From: Paenibacillus tyrphae
GTDB taxonomy: Bacteria; Bacillota; Bacilli; Paenibacillales; NBRC-103111
DNA: 64,000 nt
Assembly: GCF_000722545.1 (NCBI RefSeq)
Contig: NZ_JNVM01000044.1
Location: forward strand, 1 to 64,000
Reading direction: 5' to 3'
Shown: positions 45,092 through 54,307 of the stretch, piece after piece
Layout: every line of letters starts with the position of its first letter
How positions within the stretch are numbered: position 1 is the first letter of the stretch
Position numbers and translations under genes: made by a program
The notes under the pieces: generated by a model
Told to the model about the DNA's origin: nothing
What the model saw: only the letters and a program-made list of their open reading frames with translations
Database searches by the model: none

Positions 45092-45872
45092 GGTTACTTG
45101 CTACCTCCTCGCCCAAGTAGGCCTCGATCACCTTGACATGGTTGCGGATGTCCTCCGGCGTTCCTTGCGCAATAAGCTGTCCGTGATCCAGTACGTAAAT
45201 CCGCTCGCAGATGCCCATGACCAGCTTCATATCGTGCTCAATCAACAAAATCGTCAAATCCAGTTCATGGCGGATAAACGCGATCAATTCCATGAGCTGG
45301 CGCGTCTCTTGTTGATTCATGCCTGCCGCAGGTTCGTCCAGCAAGAGCAACTTGGGCCCGGCGGCCAACGCCCTGACGATTTCCAGACGGCGCTGTTGTC
45401 CGTAAGGCAAGTTCTTAGCCGTTTCATGCATGCAAGTTTCCAATTGGAACATCCGTAGAAATTGAATCGCCTTCTCTTCCATTTCTTTCTCCCCGGCAAA
45501 ATGGGACGGAAGCCGCAAAATAGAGCTCACCATCGAATGCTTGGCCAAGGAATGGTAGGCGATTTTCACGTTGTCCAATACGGAAATCTCATTAAAAAGG
45601 CGAATATTTTGGAAAGTCCGGCTAATGCCCATGCGGGTAATTTGATAAGGAGCAAGACCGTTCAGTCGCTTTCCTTCAAGTAAGATTTCTCCTTCTGTCG
45701 GTACGTACACTCCGGTCAACAAATTAAAACTGGTCGTTTTTCCGGCCCCATTCGGTCCGATAAGCCCTACCAGCTCGCCTTTGCGGATTTCCATATGAAG
45801 ACCGGAAACGGCTTTCAACCCTCCAAATTGCATGCCGACACCGCGAACGTGGAGCAATGGGTTATTTTCCAT
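45069..45872 (-). CDS. livG: Branched-chain amino acid-type ABC ATPase LivG
   Basis: First ATPase of the importer. Walker A GPNGAGKTT, signature NLPYGQQRRLEIVRALA (the LivG variant of LSGGQ), Walker B LLLLDEPAAGMN and switch EHDMKLV are visible. The second ATG (45872), six bases after GGAGGG, is the better start; the first ATG directly abuts the ribosome site. It overlaps the livM stop. Confidence 0.92.
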   Translation of the reverse strand: MENNPLLHVRGVGMQFGGLKAVSGLHMEIRKGELVGLIGPNGAGKTTSFNLLTGVYVPTEGEILLEGKRLNGLAPYQITRMGISRTFQNIRLFNEISVLDNVKIAYHSLAKHSMVSSILRLPSHFAGEKEMEEKAIQFLRMFQLETCMHETAKNLPYGQQRRLEIVRALAAGPKLLLLDEPAAGMNQQETRQLMELIAFIRHELDLTILLIEHDMKLVMGICERIYVLDHGQLIAQGTPEDIRNHVKVIEAYLGEEVASNHVERGGN

Positions 45873-46812
45873 ACGCATCCCTCCGTTTCATCGCCGTCCA
45901 CTTGCGCAAGTATGAGGTCATTTCCGTGGTCCCCATCAATCCCTGCGGCCGATACAGCATGACAACGATCAGGATGACGCTGTAAATAATCATTCGCGTT
46001 TCCGGATAGCCTTGCAGGAAGGTGGACACAATGGTCAGCAATATCGCCGCCAAGACGGCACCCGACAAACTGCCCAGCCCCCCCAGAACGACAAAGATTA
46101 AGATGTCAAACGACTTCAAAAACCCGAAATTTGTCGGTTGAATCATATAAAAGTTATGGGCATACAGCCCGCCGGCAATTCCCGCGAAAAACGAACCGAT
46201 CGTAAAGGCGACCACTTTGTAGTACGTGGTGTTGATCCCCATCGCATCGGCGGCAATTTCATTTTCACGGATCGATATGCATGCCCGGCCATGTGTTGAA
46301 TTCGTAAAGTTCATAATAACCAGCATGGTCATAAAGAGACATAAAACCGTCGTTGTCCAGGTTGTCAAATGCGCGACCTGCATGCCGGCCGCGCCCCCGA
46401 CATATTCCATGTTAATGAATACGACCCGAATAATCTCGCCGAAACCCAGCGTGGCAATCGCCAAATAATCGCCCTTCAGGCGCAAGCTCGGTATGCCGAT
46501 CAGCAAGCCTGAACATGCAGCCACGGCTCCTCCGGCTAGCAATGCGGCAGGAAATGGAAGATGAAATTTCATGGTCACAATAGCAGCGACATAGGCGCCA
46601 ACAGCTAAAAAACCGGCATGGCCGATAGAAAACTGCCCCGTTATCCCAATGACCAGATGCAAGCTGACGGCTAAGATCATATTGATCGCGATAAAAATCA
46701 AGGCATTCGTATAAAAAGGGGTTAACCATTCCACGCTGATCAGCAATTGAACGATGCCATAAATGACTGCAGATAGAATGAGAAATAACCAAAATGATGC
46801 CTTATTTTTCAT
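45862..46812 (-). CDS. livM: Branched-chain amino acid-type ABC permease LivM
   Basis: About 316 aa with eight to ten hydrophobic segments. The family segment ISIRENEIAADAMGIN precedes TTYYKVVAF and GGLYAHNFYMIQP, typical of LivM; SIGHAGFLAVGAYVAA is the N-terminal signature. The ATG at 46812 is chosen, with AGGTGG ten bases upstream. It lies just downstream of livH. Confidence 0.92.
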   Translation of the reverse strand: MKNKASFWLFLILSAVIYGIVQLLISVEWLTPFYTNALIFIAINMILAVSLHLVIGITGQFSIGHAGFLAVGAYVAAIVTMKFHLPFPAALLAGGAVAACSGLLIGIPSLRLKGDYLAIATLGFGEIIRVVFINMEYVGGAAGMQVAHLTTWTTTVLCLFMTMLVIMNFTNSTHGRACISIRENEIAADAMGINTTYYKVVAFTIGSFFAGIAGGLYAHNFYMIQPTNFGFLKSFDILIFVVLGGLGSLSGAVLAAILLTIVSTFLQGYPETRMIIYSVILIVVMLYRPQGLMGTTEMTSYLRKWTAMKRRDAYGK

Positions 46813-46825
46813 CACTATGCGCCAC

Positions 46826-47701
46826 CTAAACTTTCTCTCGCATATTTTTCCCCAGCACGCCAGACGGTCTGAAAATCAGGATCAAAATAAGAATAATAAA
46901 GGCTGCGGCATCTCTCCACGGAGAATAGCCCAAAGCGCTTACAAACGTTTCTACCGTTCCCAGCACGAGGCCGCCGATGACGGCACCGGGAATAATGCCG
47001 ATGCCGCCCAGAACAGCGGCAACGAAAGCTTTGAGCCCGGGGACGACGCCCATCAACGGTTCTATTTTCGTATAGTACACCCCGAAGATAACGCCTGCTG
47101 CTCCTGCCAGTGCAGAACCGATGGCGAAAGTAGCCGATATCGTCCGGTCTACATGAACGCCCATCAAACGTGCTGCTTCCGCGTCATGAGATACGGCGCG
47201 CATCGCCTTGCCAATTCGGGTCCGATACACCACCCATTGCAAAATGATCATTAAGACGATAGAAATCAGCAAAATATACAGCGATTGGCTGCTGATCGTG
47301 GCGCCAAAAATAGTAAAAAACTGATTTGGGAATGCGCTCGGGTAAGCTTCAGGTTGGGCGCCACGAAGATAAATCGTGCCATATTCAATAAGAAGCGATA
47401 CGCCGATTGCCGTAATCAACGAAGCGATTCTCGTCGCGTTCCGCAGCCGCTTGTAGGCGACCTTTTCAATCAGCACGCCAAGAATTGCGCACACCACCAT
47501 CGAGAGCAGCAAAGCGGGGACGATGCCCACGCCCCATCCCTTAATTGCATAGAAGCCAACAAACGCACCAATCATGAAGACATCGCCATGCGCGAAATTA
47601 ATCAGTTTGATAATGCCATAAACCATCGTGTATCCCAGCGCAATTAACGCATAAATGCTCCCGAGCGAAATGCCGTTGACAATTTGCTGTGCCCAGTCCA
47701 T
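46826..47701 (-). CDS. livH: Branched-chain amino acid-type ABC permease LivH
   Basis: 291 aa, all-helical membrane protein. The conserved features are INFAHGDVFMIGAFVGFY near the N terminus and AVSHDAEAARLMGVHVDRTI, the ATPase-contact loop. The start at 47701 follows CGGAGG by nine bases. A gap of 93 bp separates it from the binding-protein gene, where a run of GGAGGCCCC-like bases could pair weakly. Confidence 0.92.
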   Translation of the reverse strand: MDWAQQIVNGISLGSIYALIALGYTMVYGIIKLINFAHGDVFMIGAFVGFYAIKGWGVGIVPALLLSMVVCAILGVLIEKVAYKRLRNATRIASLITAIGVSLLIEYGTIYLRGAQPEAYPSAFPNQFFTIFGATISSQSLYILLISIVLMIILQWVVYRTRIGKAMRAVSHDAEAARLMGVHVDRTISATFAIGSALAGAAGVIFGVYYTKIEPLMGVVPGLKAFVAAVLGGIGIIPGAVIGGLVLGTVETFVSALGYSPWRDAAAFIILILILIFRPSGVLGKNMREKV

Positions 47702-47794
47702 CACACTCAACCTCCGAACCGCTCAGACTCGAATTTGATTGATCTTCAAAAAGCGCAACGGGAGGAGGCCCCTCCCACGGCCCTGTCGAATGCT

Positions 47795-49009
47795 TTATGG
47801 ATTCACTTTAGTTCTAAACGTTTGCTTCCCATCTTTATATTCCAGCACAGTTGCCGTCTTGATCGGATTGTGCTGCTTATCGAGCGTAATTTTGCCGGTA
47901 ACCAACAGCAAATCTTTCGTTTGCGCTAAAGCGTCCTTAATTTTGCTTCCGTCGGTCGAGCCCGCGCGCTTGATGCTGTCCGCCAACAAATAGACCGAAT
48001 CGTAGCCCAAGGCGCTAAACCCATCCGGAGCTTTGCCGCTGTACTTGCCTTTGAACGCTTGGACAAAATCCTGAATCATCTTATCCGGGTCTTCGGACGA
48101 ATAATGATTGGCGATATACGTATTATTCAAAGCAGCGGCGCCAGCCAAATCCACTAATTTGGGAGAATCCCATCCGTCAGCTCCGATAAGCGGTATGGTA
48201 ATTCCCAATTCGCGTGCCTGCTTCACGATCAAGCCCACTTCTTCATAATAGCCGGGGATAAAGATCGAATCCGGGTTCAGCGATTTAATGCGAGTCAATG
48301 TCGCGCGGAAATCGGTGTCCTTCGCGACATACGCTTCTTGGGCAACGATCGTCCCTCCGGCCTTCGTGAACGTTTCTTTGAAAGAAGCCGCCAGCCCTTT
48401 CGCATACTCACTGGCGCTGTCTGCAAAGATAGCCGCCGACTTCACCTTCAGTTCGCCGGCCGCAAAGTTGGCGGCAACGCGACCTTGAAACGGATCGATA
48501 AAGCAGGTCCGGAACATATAATCGTTGACGCTTCCGTCCGCTTTCAGTGTGATATTCATACTGGTGCCTGTTGGCGTCAGAAGCACGGTTTTGTTATTGG
48601 TTGTGACTTGCGTCTGCGCAACCGTATTGCCGCTAGTGGCTGCGCCGATAATAGCTGCCACCTTATCTTGGCTGGTCAATTTGATCGCCGCATTGGTTGC
48701 TTCAGCCGCATCCGACTTATTGTCCACTTTGATGACTTCCAATTTCTTACCGTTAATGCCGCCGCTTTTGTTCAAGTTTTCAACAGCCAGATCGATACCC
48801 TCGGCAATCGACTGACCGTATGAAGCTACCGGGCCGGAAAGCTCTAAGTTAGCTCCGATTTTAATAACGTCCCCTACTACCGCATCGCCCGACTTTCCCG
48901 TCTCTCCTTGCGTTCCCCCGCATCCCGCTACGAGTCCCGCTAGCGCGAACCCCATTAGCAGATGCAGCGCTTTTTTCCTAGTTCCTTTTCCCACACGTTG
49001 CTGTTTCAT
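47795..49009 (-). CDS. livK: Leu/Ile/Val-type binding lipoprotein (LivJ/LivK-like)
   Basis: Substrate-binding subunit, 404 aa. The signal peptide ends in the lipobox LVAGC at about residues 25-29. Periplasmic-binding-protein type I fold: IKIGANLELSGPVASYGQSI, then VAAIIGAATSGNTVAQTQV and FIPGYYEEVGLIVKQARELG. It is the first gene of the operon, with its promoter presumably in the 250 bp upstream. The ligand is not determinable by reading. Confidence 0.92.
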   Translation of the reverse strand: MKQQRVGKGTRKKALHLLMGFALAGLVAGCGGTQGETGKSGDAVVGDVIKIGANLELSGPVASYGQSIAEGIDLAVENLNKSGGINGKKLEVIKVDNKSDAAEATNAAIKLTSQDKVAAIIGAATSGNTVAQTQVTTNNKTVLLTPTGTSMNITLKADGSVNDYMFRTCFIDPFQGRVAANFAAGELKVKSAAIFADSASEYAKGLAASFKETFTKAGGTIVAQEAYVAKDTDFRATLTRIKSLNPDSIFIPGYYEEVGLIVKQARELGITIPLIGADGWDSPKLVDLAGAAALNNTYIANHYSSEDPDKMIQDFVQAFKGKYSGKAPDGFSALGYDSVYLLADSIKRAGSTDGSKIKDALAQTKDLLLVTGKITLDKQHNPIKTATVLEYKDGKQTFRTKVNP

Positions 49010-49259
49010 AAATACCCTCCTCTTGGCGTTCCATTCCCCATTGGTGCAAGCGCATGTGTAAAAACATGCAGTTGTTCTTAATACTATTATTCAGCGCGAA
49101 CAACTAGTACTACATCCAATGGTTTATTTCATGAGGGATTTGAAGATTATCATTATTAGCTATGTAGACGGAACCAAAATTGAAATATCGGCAATCGGTA
49201 CATCGTCTTGACCTCAAACGGTTATCGAAACAAGAATAGGTTCCGATAAAATAAAAAAT

Positions 49260-49274
49260 CCGCGATTTACGCGG
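49260..49274 (-). terminator. Terminator overlapping a stop codon
   Basis: CCGCG and CGCGG arms enclose a 5-base loop containing the TAA stop of the upstream relic; on the minus strand ATTTTTTATTTT follows. Confidence 0.65.
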
Positions 49275-49758
49275 TATTTAATCGGACTATATTCTTGTTA
49301 TCCGACACCGTTTTCGTATCCAGCAACAAGGAATTATTGCCGCTCGGCGTCCCCTTCGTGCCGGTATCGATCTCCACACGTTTTGCCGCGTCATTCCACT
49401 TATAAATTACTCCTGTCAGGTCTCCGAGCTTCACCAGCGGAACGTATGTGCTGCCCTCATAATTCAGGATCGGAGCTGCGGCATCCTTAAACTCTTTTCC
49501 ATTTACAACAATGGGATAAGCAACTTCGGTTAAAATATATTTCTTATTACCTTTCGTTGGGATATTGGAATATGCACCATGTTTAAAGGATATAAAAGCT
49601 GTAATATTTTCTTCAGATAGAAAATTCATAGCTGTAGCATGTACGATGCTCTCTTCAATATCGAATTGCGGATGATACTTCAGGATCTATGTTATTTATT
49701 GCAAGTGAGGAGTTTTCTAATGAGAATAAAACTTGCATTTCATCATCATTTCTTTTAT
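49267..49758 (-). pseudogene. Broken gene with copper-amine-oxidase-like stalk domain
   Basis: Upstream part, one frame: DEMQVLFSLENSSLAINNID followed by PEVSSAIR. A frame change near 49668 then leads to FDIEESIVHATAMNFLSEEN and a C-terminal stalk domain of the copper amine oxidase N-terminal type (YPIVVNGKEFKDAAAPIL, YEGSTYVPL, VIYKWNDAAKRVEI). No start or signal peptide is left, because the 5' part runs into the stop of the NTF2-like gene. Stalk-domain proteins are usually exported. Confidence 0.6.
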
Positions 49759-50189
49759 TAAAAACCCTTTGGAATATGGAGTCCCTCTCTTTCATCGTCC
49801 CAAGCAATAGAGCTAATTTTCCAACTATCATATGTTTTAATAAATTGGATAGTTTTCATACCATGCGTCTCAAATGATATCCCTGAAAGCACTCCGGATT
49901 TTCTATAATGACTAAACCGATGGGCAATATTGCCGAATATTTCAGTTCTATCGGAAACCTCTTCTTCCTCAAAATCAGTCAGCGTACCTTCATTCAAAAG
50001 CTTCTCACGCGGCGCAATAAATTGTTCGAGATTATAAATCTCAGGGGTGCTGCCAGTATTTTTTATTACTATGCCTTCTGGAATAAACAATTTGTATAAA
50101 CCATTCACATTTGGTTTGAGTCCTTCTTTATTTGTAAAGGAATCATAGAACAATTTTGTTATCGTATCGAGTTTTTCCTTGTCCAACAT
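49758..50189 (-). CDS. NTF2/SnoaL-like protein
   Basis: A 143-aa protein. The pattern helix (KLDTITKLFYDSFTNKEG), then strands (YKLFIPEGIVIKN), then RFSHYRKSG and a C-terminal strand TIQFIKTYDSWKISSIAWDD, is that of DUF4440/SnoaL-like NTF2 folds. No enzymatic residues can be assigned. The ATG at 50189 follows GGGAGG; the frame is open 12 codons further without support. Confidence 0.65.
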   Translation of the reverse strand: MLDKEKLDTITKLFYDSFTNKEGLKPNVNGLYKLFIPEGIVIKNTGSTPEIYNLEQFIAPREKLLNEGTLTDFEEEEVSDRTEIFGNIAHRFSHYRKSGVLSGISFETHGMKTIQFIKTYDSWKISSIAWDDEREGLHIPKGF

Positions 50190-50225
50190 CTCTACGCCCT
50201 CCCAATGAAACATGCATTTTATCAA

Positions 50226-50699
50226 CTAAGTGTTTATTTCCTTATTTCAAAACGCCATTCTTGCTTAACGGAGTTTGCTTTGCGCTTCCGCCCTTTTTGC
50301 ATCCTTTTCTGGTTTTATCTCGTTTATTGCACTTCAATGATTCTCAATAATACCTTCCAAAGCCTCATCAGGATCTTCAACTAAAATCAAGTTTCCATTA
50401 ACAAATGTAATGAGAATCTCGTGATTCAAACTTCCCAATATAAATGCTGTTTGATCCTTCCTCAATTATACAAAAAATCCAGGTTCTTTTCATTCTAATC
50501 TTTTTTATTTCCGAACACCGAGTTACATTGGAATAATCTAATTCCAAAGGTCGTCTGAATTTACGTACTTGCTCGGAACCCTAAGATCCATCGCCATTCG
50601 CTTTCAACAGGACCCTATGGACTAGAGTTCAGGGTTGTAGAGACCTCGTACATGCCTTGCAGGTTATCCTTCGTCATCGAGCCCTTCCAAACAACAGTT
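50226..50699. other. Degenerate intergenic region
   Basis: Apart from the short frame at 50334-50465, minus-strand pieces such as VVWKGSMTKDNLQGMYEVS (near 50610-50700) look like gene remains interrupted by stops. No RNA or regulatory element was identified. The terminator for the GH18 gene was not found here. Confidence 0.35.
50334..50465 (-). pseudogene. Short unidentified frame
   Basis: A TTG-started 43-codon frame, with FILGSLNHEILITFVNGNLI and then LVEDPDEALEGIIENH. It is protein-like but lacks a ribosome site. Either a small gene or the end of a lost one. Confidence 0.25.
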
Positions 50700-51953
50700 T
50701 TATAGGACTCTTTTCTGTGCAAAAAACTCCGCTACAAGGTAAGCGGATTGCGGAAAATTTAATCCAAGCTGCCATGCCCCTACACCCCTCAGACGATAAC
50801 TGACGATGACCTGAAACTTTGCCGCGCGGGCCCGCGCATCTTCGAACCAAACAAAGTGCCTATGGCCTTCCGCATCCCAATAGGAAAAATGCGGTTGTTC
50901 ATGAAGTGTGGAATATTGGATAGGTACTTCATATTGCATCGCTGTATTGGTAGCAGCTGCGACGGAGACGGCTTTGGCGCTAATCACGTTTCCGTTATCC
51001 ATGGTCCAATCGTATCCATATCTCGGTACCCCCAGAATGATTTTATTCCGGTTCATCTGCCGAATAGCATAATCCAGTGTTCGCCGGATTTGATCGATCG
51101 GGGCGACTGGTCCGGGACCCGAATGTGCTTCGTGAAAATCGTAGGCCATAATGAAAACGAAATCGACGACCGAGCCGATTCCTCCATAGTCATATCCCGG
51201 ATACTCGTCATCACTTCTTTTTACCGGAAGGGCAACCGATGTATAGTACCCCTCTGTCTTTAGACGCTCATTCAAAGCGCGTAAAAAACCGGTGTACAAA
51301 TCTCTTTCATCTGCAGGTACACGTTCAAAATCAATATTAACCCCCGCATAATTTTTTTCTTTGACCAGCGTAAAGATATTGTTGATTAAGCGATTTCTGA
51401 TTTCCGGAAAGTTAAGCACTTGTTTCGTCAATTCAGGACTAAACCCGGCTGGTGTCAAATTTGTGATCGTGGCCAAGGGGGCAACCCGGTTTTCCCGTGT
51501 AGCTCTTATCGCGACCTCATCGTCGAGCGTGCTTAGGCCGCCCCCTTCAGTTACGCGATATCCGAAAATGCCAAAATAAGTATTATAAGGGGAGAAGGTG
51601 CGGGCTGTAGATTCGGTTTCTTCGGGAGTGGTCGGAATGAGATAGCTCAAGCCTTCTTCCGGGTATTTCTCTCGCGGCGGTAAATAAAGCTCCATTCCAA
51701 TAAGTAAAGTATCAGTTTGGAGCCCGTTCCACAAACGCAAAGTCGGCACAGGAATGAAGCTCATCCTAGAAATCTGGTACAACGAATCACCGGGTTGGAC
51801 AATATAAACGTTCGATGGCACAATCAGTGCTTGGCCGGGGACTAGTGTAGCGTTTGTCAATCCGTTTACGATGCGAAGCGAATCGAGCGTAACGCGATAC
51901 TTTCTGGCAATGGAAAATAGAGAGTCCCCATACTTTACATCATAAACAAACAT
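50700..51953 (-). CDS. LysM-GH18 glycoside hydrolase (SleL/YaaH-like)
   Basis: A 417-aa spore-cortex or cell-wall N-acetylglucosaminidase. Two LysM domains at residues 1-45 (VKYGDSLFSIARKYRVTLDS) and 50-95 (VQPGDSLYQISRM) bind glycan. The GH18 barrel follows, with the catalytic motif YAGVNIDFERV (general acid Glu) and FVFIMAYDFHEAH. There is no signal peptide, as is usual for YaaH/SleL proteins that are deposited on the spore. Normal length. Lone gene, 5' end near 51953, close to a relic region. Confidence 0.92.
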   Translation of the reverse strand: MFVYDVKYGDSLFSIARKYRVTLDSLRIVNGLTNATLVPGQALIVPSNVYIVQPGDSLYQISRMSFIPVPTLRLWNGLQTDTLLIGMELYLPPREKYPEEGLSYLIPTTPEETESTARTFSPYNTYFGIFGYRVTEGGGLSTLDDEVAIRATRENRVAPLATITNLTPAGFSPELTKQVLNFPEIRNRLINNIFTLVKEKNYAGVNIDFERVPADERDLYTGFLRALNERLKTEGYYTSVALPVKRSDDEYPGYDYGGIGSVVDFVFIMAYDFHEAHSGPGPVAPIDQIRRTLDYAIRQMNRNKIILGVPRYGYDWTMDNGNVISAKAVSVAAATNTAMQYEVPIQYSTLHEQPHFSYWDAEGHRHFVWFEDARARAAKFQVIVSYRLRGVGAWQLGLNFPQSAYLVAEFFAQKRVL

Positions 51954-52059
51954 TTGGATTTATCCCCCTTAAAAATGAGTCTTCCTTCCATCTTATTCAG
52001 AGACAGCTAGCTTAAAGAACAGCGCAGGCGGCCATTAAAGAATGGTGCAATCTTGGGGC

Positions 52060-52088
52060 AGTACCAGCAAAGCTGACATCACCCGCAA
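52060..52088 (+). repeat. Shared 28-bp string, copy 2
   Basis: AGTACCAGCAAAGCTGACAT and the next bases repeat the string at 8539-8568. Here one frame reads AAIKEWCNLGAVPAKLTSPA followed by K and a stop, suggesting the end of a lost gene. Confidence 0.4.
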
Positions 52089-52116
52089 AGTAGATGTAAT
52101 TAAGTGGAAAATTTTT

Positions 52117-52158
52117 AAATGGCCGTGCGCATCATAAATGAATGTCGCACGGCCATTT
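52117..52158. terminator. Strong hairpin, probable bidirectional terminator
   Basis: AAATGGCCGTGCG and CGCACGGCCATTT form a perfect 13-bp stem with a 16-base loop, and A/T tracts lie on both sides. It lies downstream of the flavin monooxygenase relic. Confidence 0.75.
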
Positions 52159-52202
52159 TGGTTTATCGGAACCGATAAGATAATGGAATATCAGTGTTGC
52201 TG

Positions 52203-52560
52203 TTACGCTTTAGCCTCAATCCGGGCCAGTTCTTTTCGCATTAGAGGCGCAACCAAAATACGGCACAGTAACACGATCTTCTCCGCGACATATTCTGGAT
52301 CGCCGACATACAGGTAAACGCGAAGTTTGCATTCCTCGTCGAACATCGCGCGGGTATATTGCCCGCCCTAACTGCGTTCGCGGCCGATTTTGTTCCTGAT
52401 AGCTTGTGCCCCGGGGAAAAGCAGATCCCCTGCCTTTTCGGAAGTATCCGCAACGATGCCATGAGATTGTGTTGCCACCTGCAGCATACTCACATCATGC
52501 CCGGTTTTCTTCGCATCCTTTGTAAAGATTGATAAGCGGTGCGAAACGTTCAGGCCGACT
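52203..52560 (-). pseudogene. Remnant of a luciferase-like flavin-dependent monooxygenase
   Basis: Minus-strand pieces: KDAKKTGHDVSMLQVATQSH then GIVADTSEKAGDLLFPGAQA, IRNKIGRERS interrupted by a stop, then GGQYTRAMFDEECKLR, YVGDPEYVAEKIVLLCR and a tail ending ARIEAKA at 52203. These match in order the C-terminal third of LLM-class flavin monooxygenases as I know the family. The N-terminal part is missing, there is an in-frame stop near 52375, and a short deletion seems to have removed the helix before the tail. Confidence 0.65.
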
Positions 52561-52587
52561 CAGTGTTGCCGCCGGTTGCTCCTTGTA

Positions 52588-52971
52588 TTATTTGATTATC
52601 AACATCGAACGGTAGCCTTCAATATTTTTAAATAACAAGTACGTGTTTAACGCAAGAATCAAATAGGCTGGAATACCGGAAGTAACATCCAAAGAGATAT
52701 GGAACATGGTCATATTCACGGAAACCGGCATGAAGATAACCAAAGCTGCTCTGGCATATCGGTTAAAGAGGATAGCTAATCCGCATACGATTTTAACAAC
52801 TGCGACGAAGGGGAAGAAATACCCTGCAGCGTTCATGGCGGCCATAAATGCGTTTGCCGATGCACTTGGATATTCCATATTTGTCGTAAGTCCGAATAAC
52901 ATTCCGAATCCAGAACCCACGATCATCAAACCAAAAATAATTCTTATTACCGTATAAATTTTACTATTCAT
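52588..52971 (-). CDS. DoxX-like membrane protein
   Basis: A 127-aa integral membrane protein with four hydrophobic segments, including IRIIFGLMIVGSGFGMLFGL, YFFPFVAVVKIVCGLAILFN and the end LILALNTYLLFKNI. DoxX family proteins often occur in redox or detoxification gene groups. Here it lies between two dead flavoenzyme genes. Start follows GGGGAAGATCA. Confidence 0.8.
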   Translation of the reverse strand: MNSKIYTVIRIIFGLMIVGSGFGMLFGLTTNMEYPSASANAFMAAMNAAGYFFPFVAVVKIVCGLAILFNRYARAALVIFMPVSVNMTMFHISLDVTSGIPAYLILALNTYLLFKNIEGYRSMLIIK

Positions 52972-52985
52972 TGATCTTCCCCGCC

Positions 52986-53359
52986 CTAAAATATTTTTTG
53001 ATTGCGTAAGGAAAGCAAAGCTCGTGGAATTGCTACCTCGATAGCAAATCTTGCACGTTTTTCGATAGAGCCACCATAACGATCGACACGAGCATTGATG
53101 TTTCTGTAATAAATTGATGAATTAAATAACCATTTGCGCCATGATCCGTATAAATACCAGGTGACCTCATGTATCCTTGACCATCATCCGAAGGTTGTGT
53201 ACCTTCACTAATTAGCAATCCCATAGATGCTCTTTGGGCATAATAAAGTGCACTAGGTTCACCCGGCGTTCCATCTTTTTATGCCCGGCTGCGAGTCATC
53301 GGGACCATGGCTAGACGGTGCGGCAGATTCATTTTTCCTACGGTTACTGGGCTCCACAT
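52986..53359 (-). pseudogene. Remnant of an Old Yellow Enzyme-family reductase
   Basis: Starts MWSPVTVGKMNLPHRLAMVP and MTRSRA, hits an in-frame TAA, and continues as PSALYYAQRASMGLLISEGT and GYMRSPGIYTD. A deletion then joins this directly to HGANGYLIHQFIT, and after another frame change VDRYGGSIEKRARFAIEV is readable. These are the FMN- and substrate-binding motifs of NADH:flavin oxidoreductases. About two thirds of the gene is lost. Confidence 0.75.
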
Positions 53360-53788
53360 TTTTTTATTTTCAGCACTCCTTCAAATCATAATTTGTTGCT
53401 GACCAAGACATAATATAAGAATCTCCGGTATCCACAACCAGGATGAAGTTGTACTTTGAGAAAATCGAAGAAACGCGACAAAGCTTGATTGGTACGAACG
53501 TCCACCATTTTCAGCCCACCAAGAACCCCACGTAAGTGCTCAGTAGCACATGAGTACCACCAGTTACGTTTCACATCTCTTCTCCGCTATCAAGCGCATT
53601 TTTCAATACATATACACTCGTTGCTCTTTTGAATTACCTCGCCACCCCCAAGTTTATATTTGCATCCTATAGAGAAAAGTGTAGAATTATAAGAAACAGA
53701 ACATATTGAGGAGCGAAATAGTCCGGGCCCTCACTATTTGCTTTTTTAGATTACAGCTTTCATTATTTTTTGTCAAGGAGTCTTCAAA
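53360..53788. other. Intergenic region with a possible flavin reductase fragment
   Basis: The minus frame at 53386-53574 contains ATEHLRGVLGGLKMVDVRTN, which faintly recalls the C-terminal region of NADPH-dependent FMN reductases; this is uncertain. A stem AAATAGT...ACTATTT at about 53717-53741 lies upstream of the MarR gene and could be a regulatory site. Confidence 0.3.
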
Positions 53789-54256
53789 ATGACCATTTAT
53801 GATACCAGTGTACCGAAATCAGCGGAACTCATTCATCTTCTTCGTCACGCTGCCCATTATATTCAGCAGGAATTTGAAGCCGAGCTTACAAATCTAGATT
53901 TGCCATTCCAACTTTCCGGTACTCGGCTTCGACTGCTGCTTACCATATGGCGCGCGAATGCGATCCGCATGAACGAACTCGCAATCAAATTAGGTGTAAA
54001 AGCGCGAACGATAACTGAACACATAGACGCACTTGAGCGCTATGGGCTCGTTACTCGAGTTCCCGATCCGAATGACCGCCGTGCGACGCTGCTTCAGCTT
54101 ACAAAGGAAGCACTAACCCACATCGATCAATTAAAAGACATTCCAGAGCAAGTTTCAAAGATATTGTTGCAAAAGTTTTCCGATGAGCAGCGGATACAGT
54201 TTTACGAACTACTCACCTTATTATTTAACGGCAAGGAATTTGATTTCGATTGTTAA
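53789..54256 (+). CDS. MarR-family transcriptional regulator
   Basis: A 155-aa winged-helix regulator. The DNA-binding helices are in RMNELAIKLGVKARTITEHI and the wing is YGLVTRVPDPNDRRATLLQL. The start follows AAGGAG by about eight bases. It faces the dead flavoenzyme/DoxX group divergently, so it probably once controlled those genes. Repeat copy C follows its stop. Confidence 0.88.
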   Translation: MTIYDTSVPKSAELIHLLRHAAHYIQQEFEAELTNLDLPFQLSGTRLRLLLTIWRANAIRMNELAIKLGVKARTITEHIDALERYGLVTRVPDPNDRRATLLQLTKEALTHIDQLKDIPEQVSKILLQKFSDEQRIQFYELLTLLFNGKEFDFDC

Positions 54257-54307
54257 CTTTACTACCTTAGATAGGAAAGTGACGATTCGATTCCATATTT
54301 ACATAAA

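Noticed and set aside
44387..49009. The liv operon as an unusual system
   Set aside because: Gene order, motifs and spacing are those of an ordinary HAAT-family importer; nothing atypical was found.
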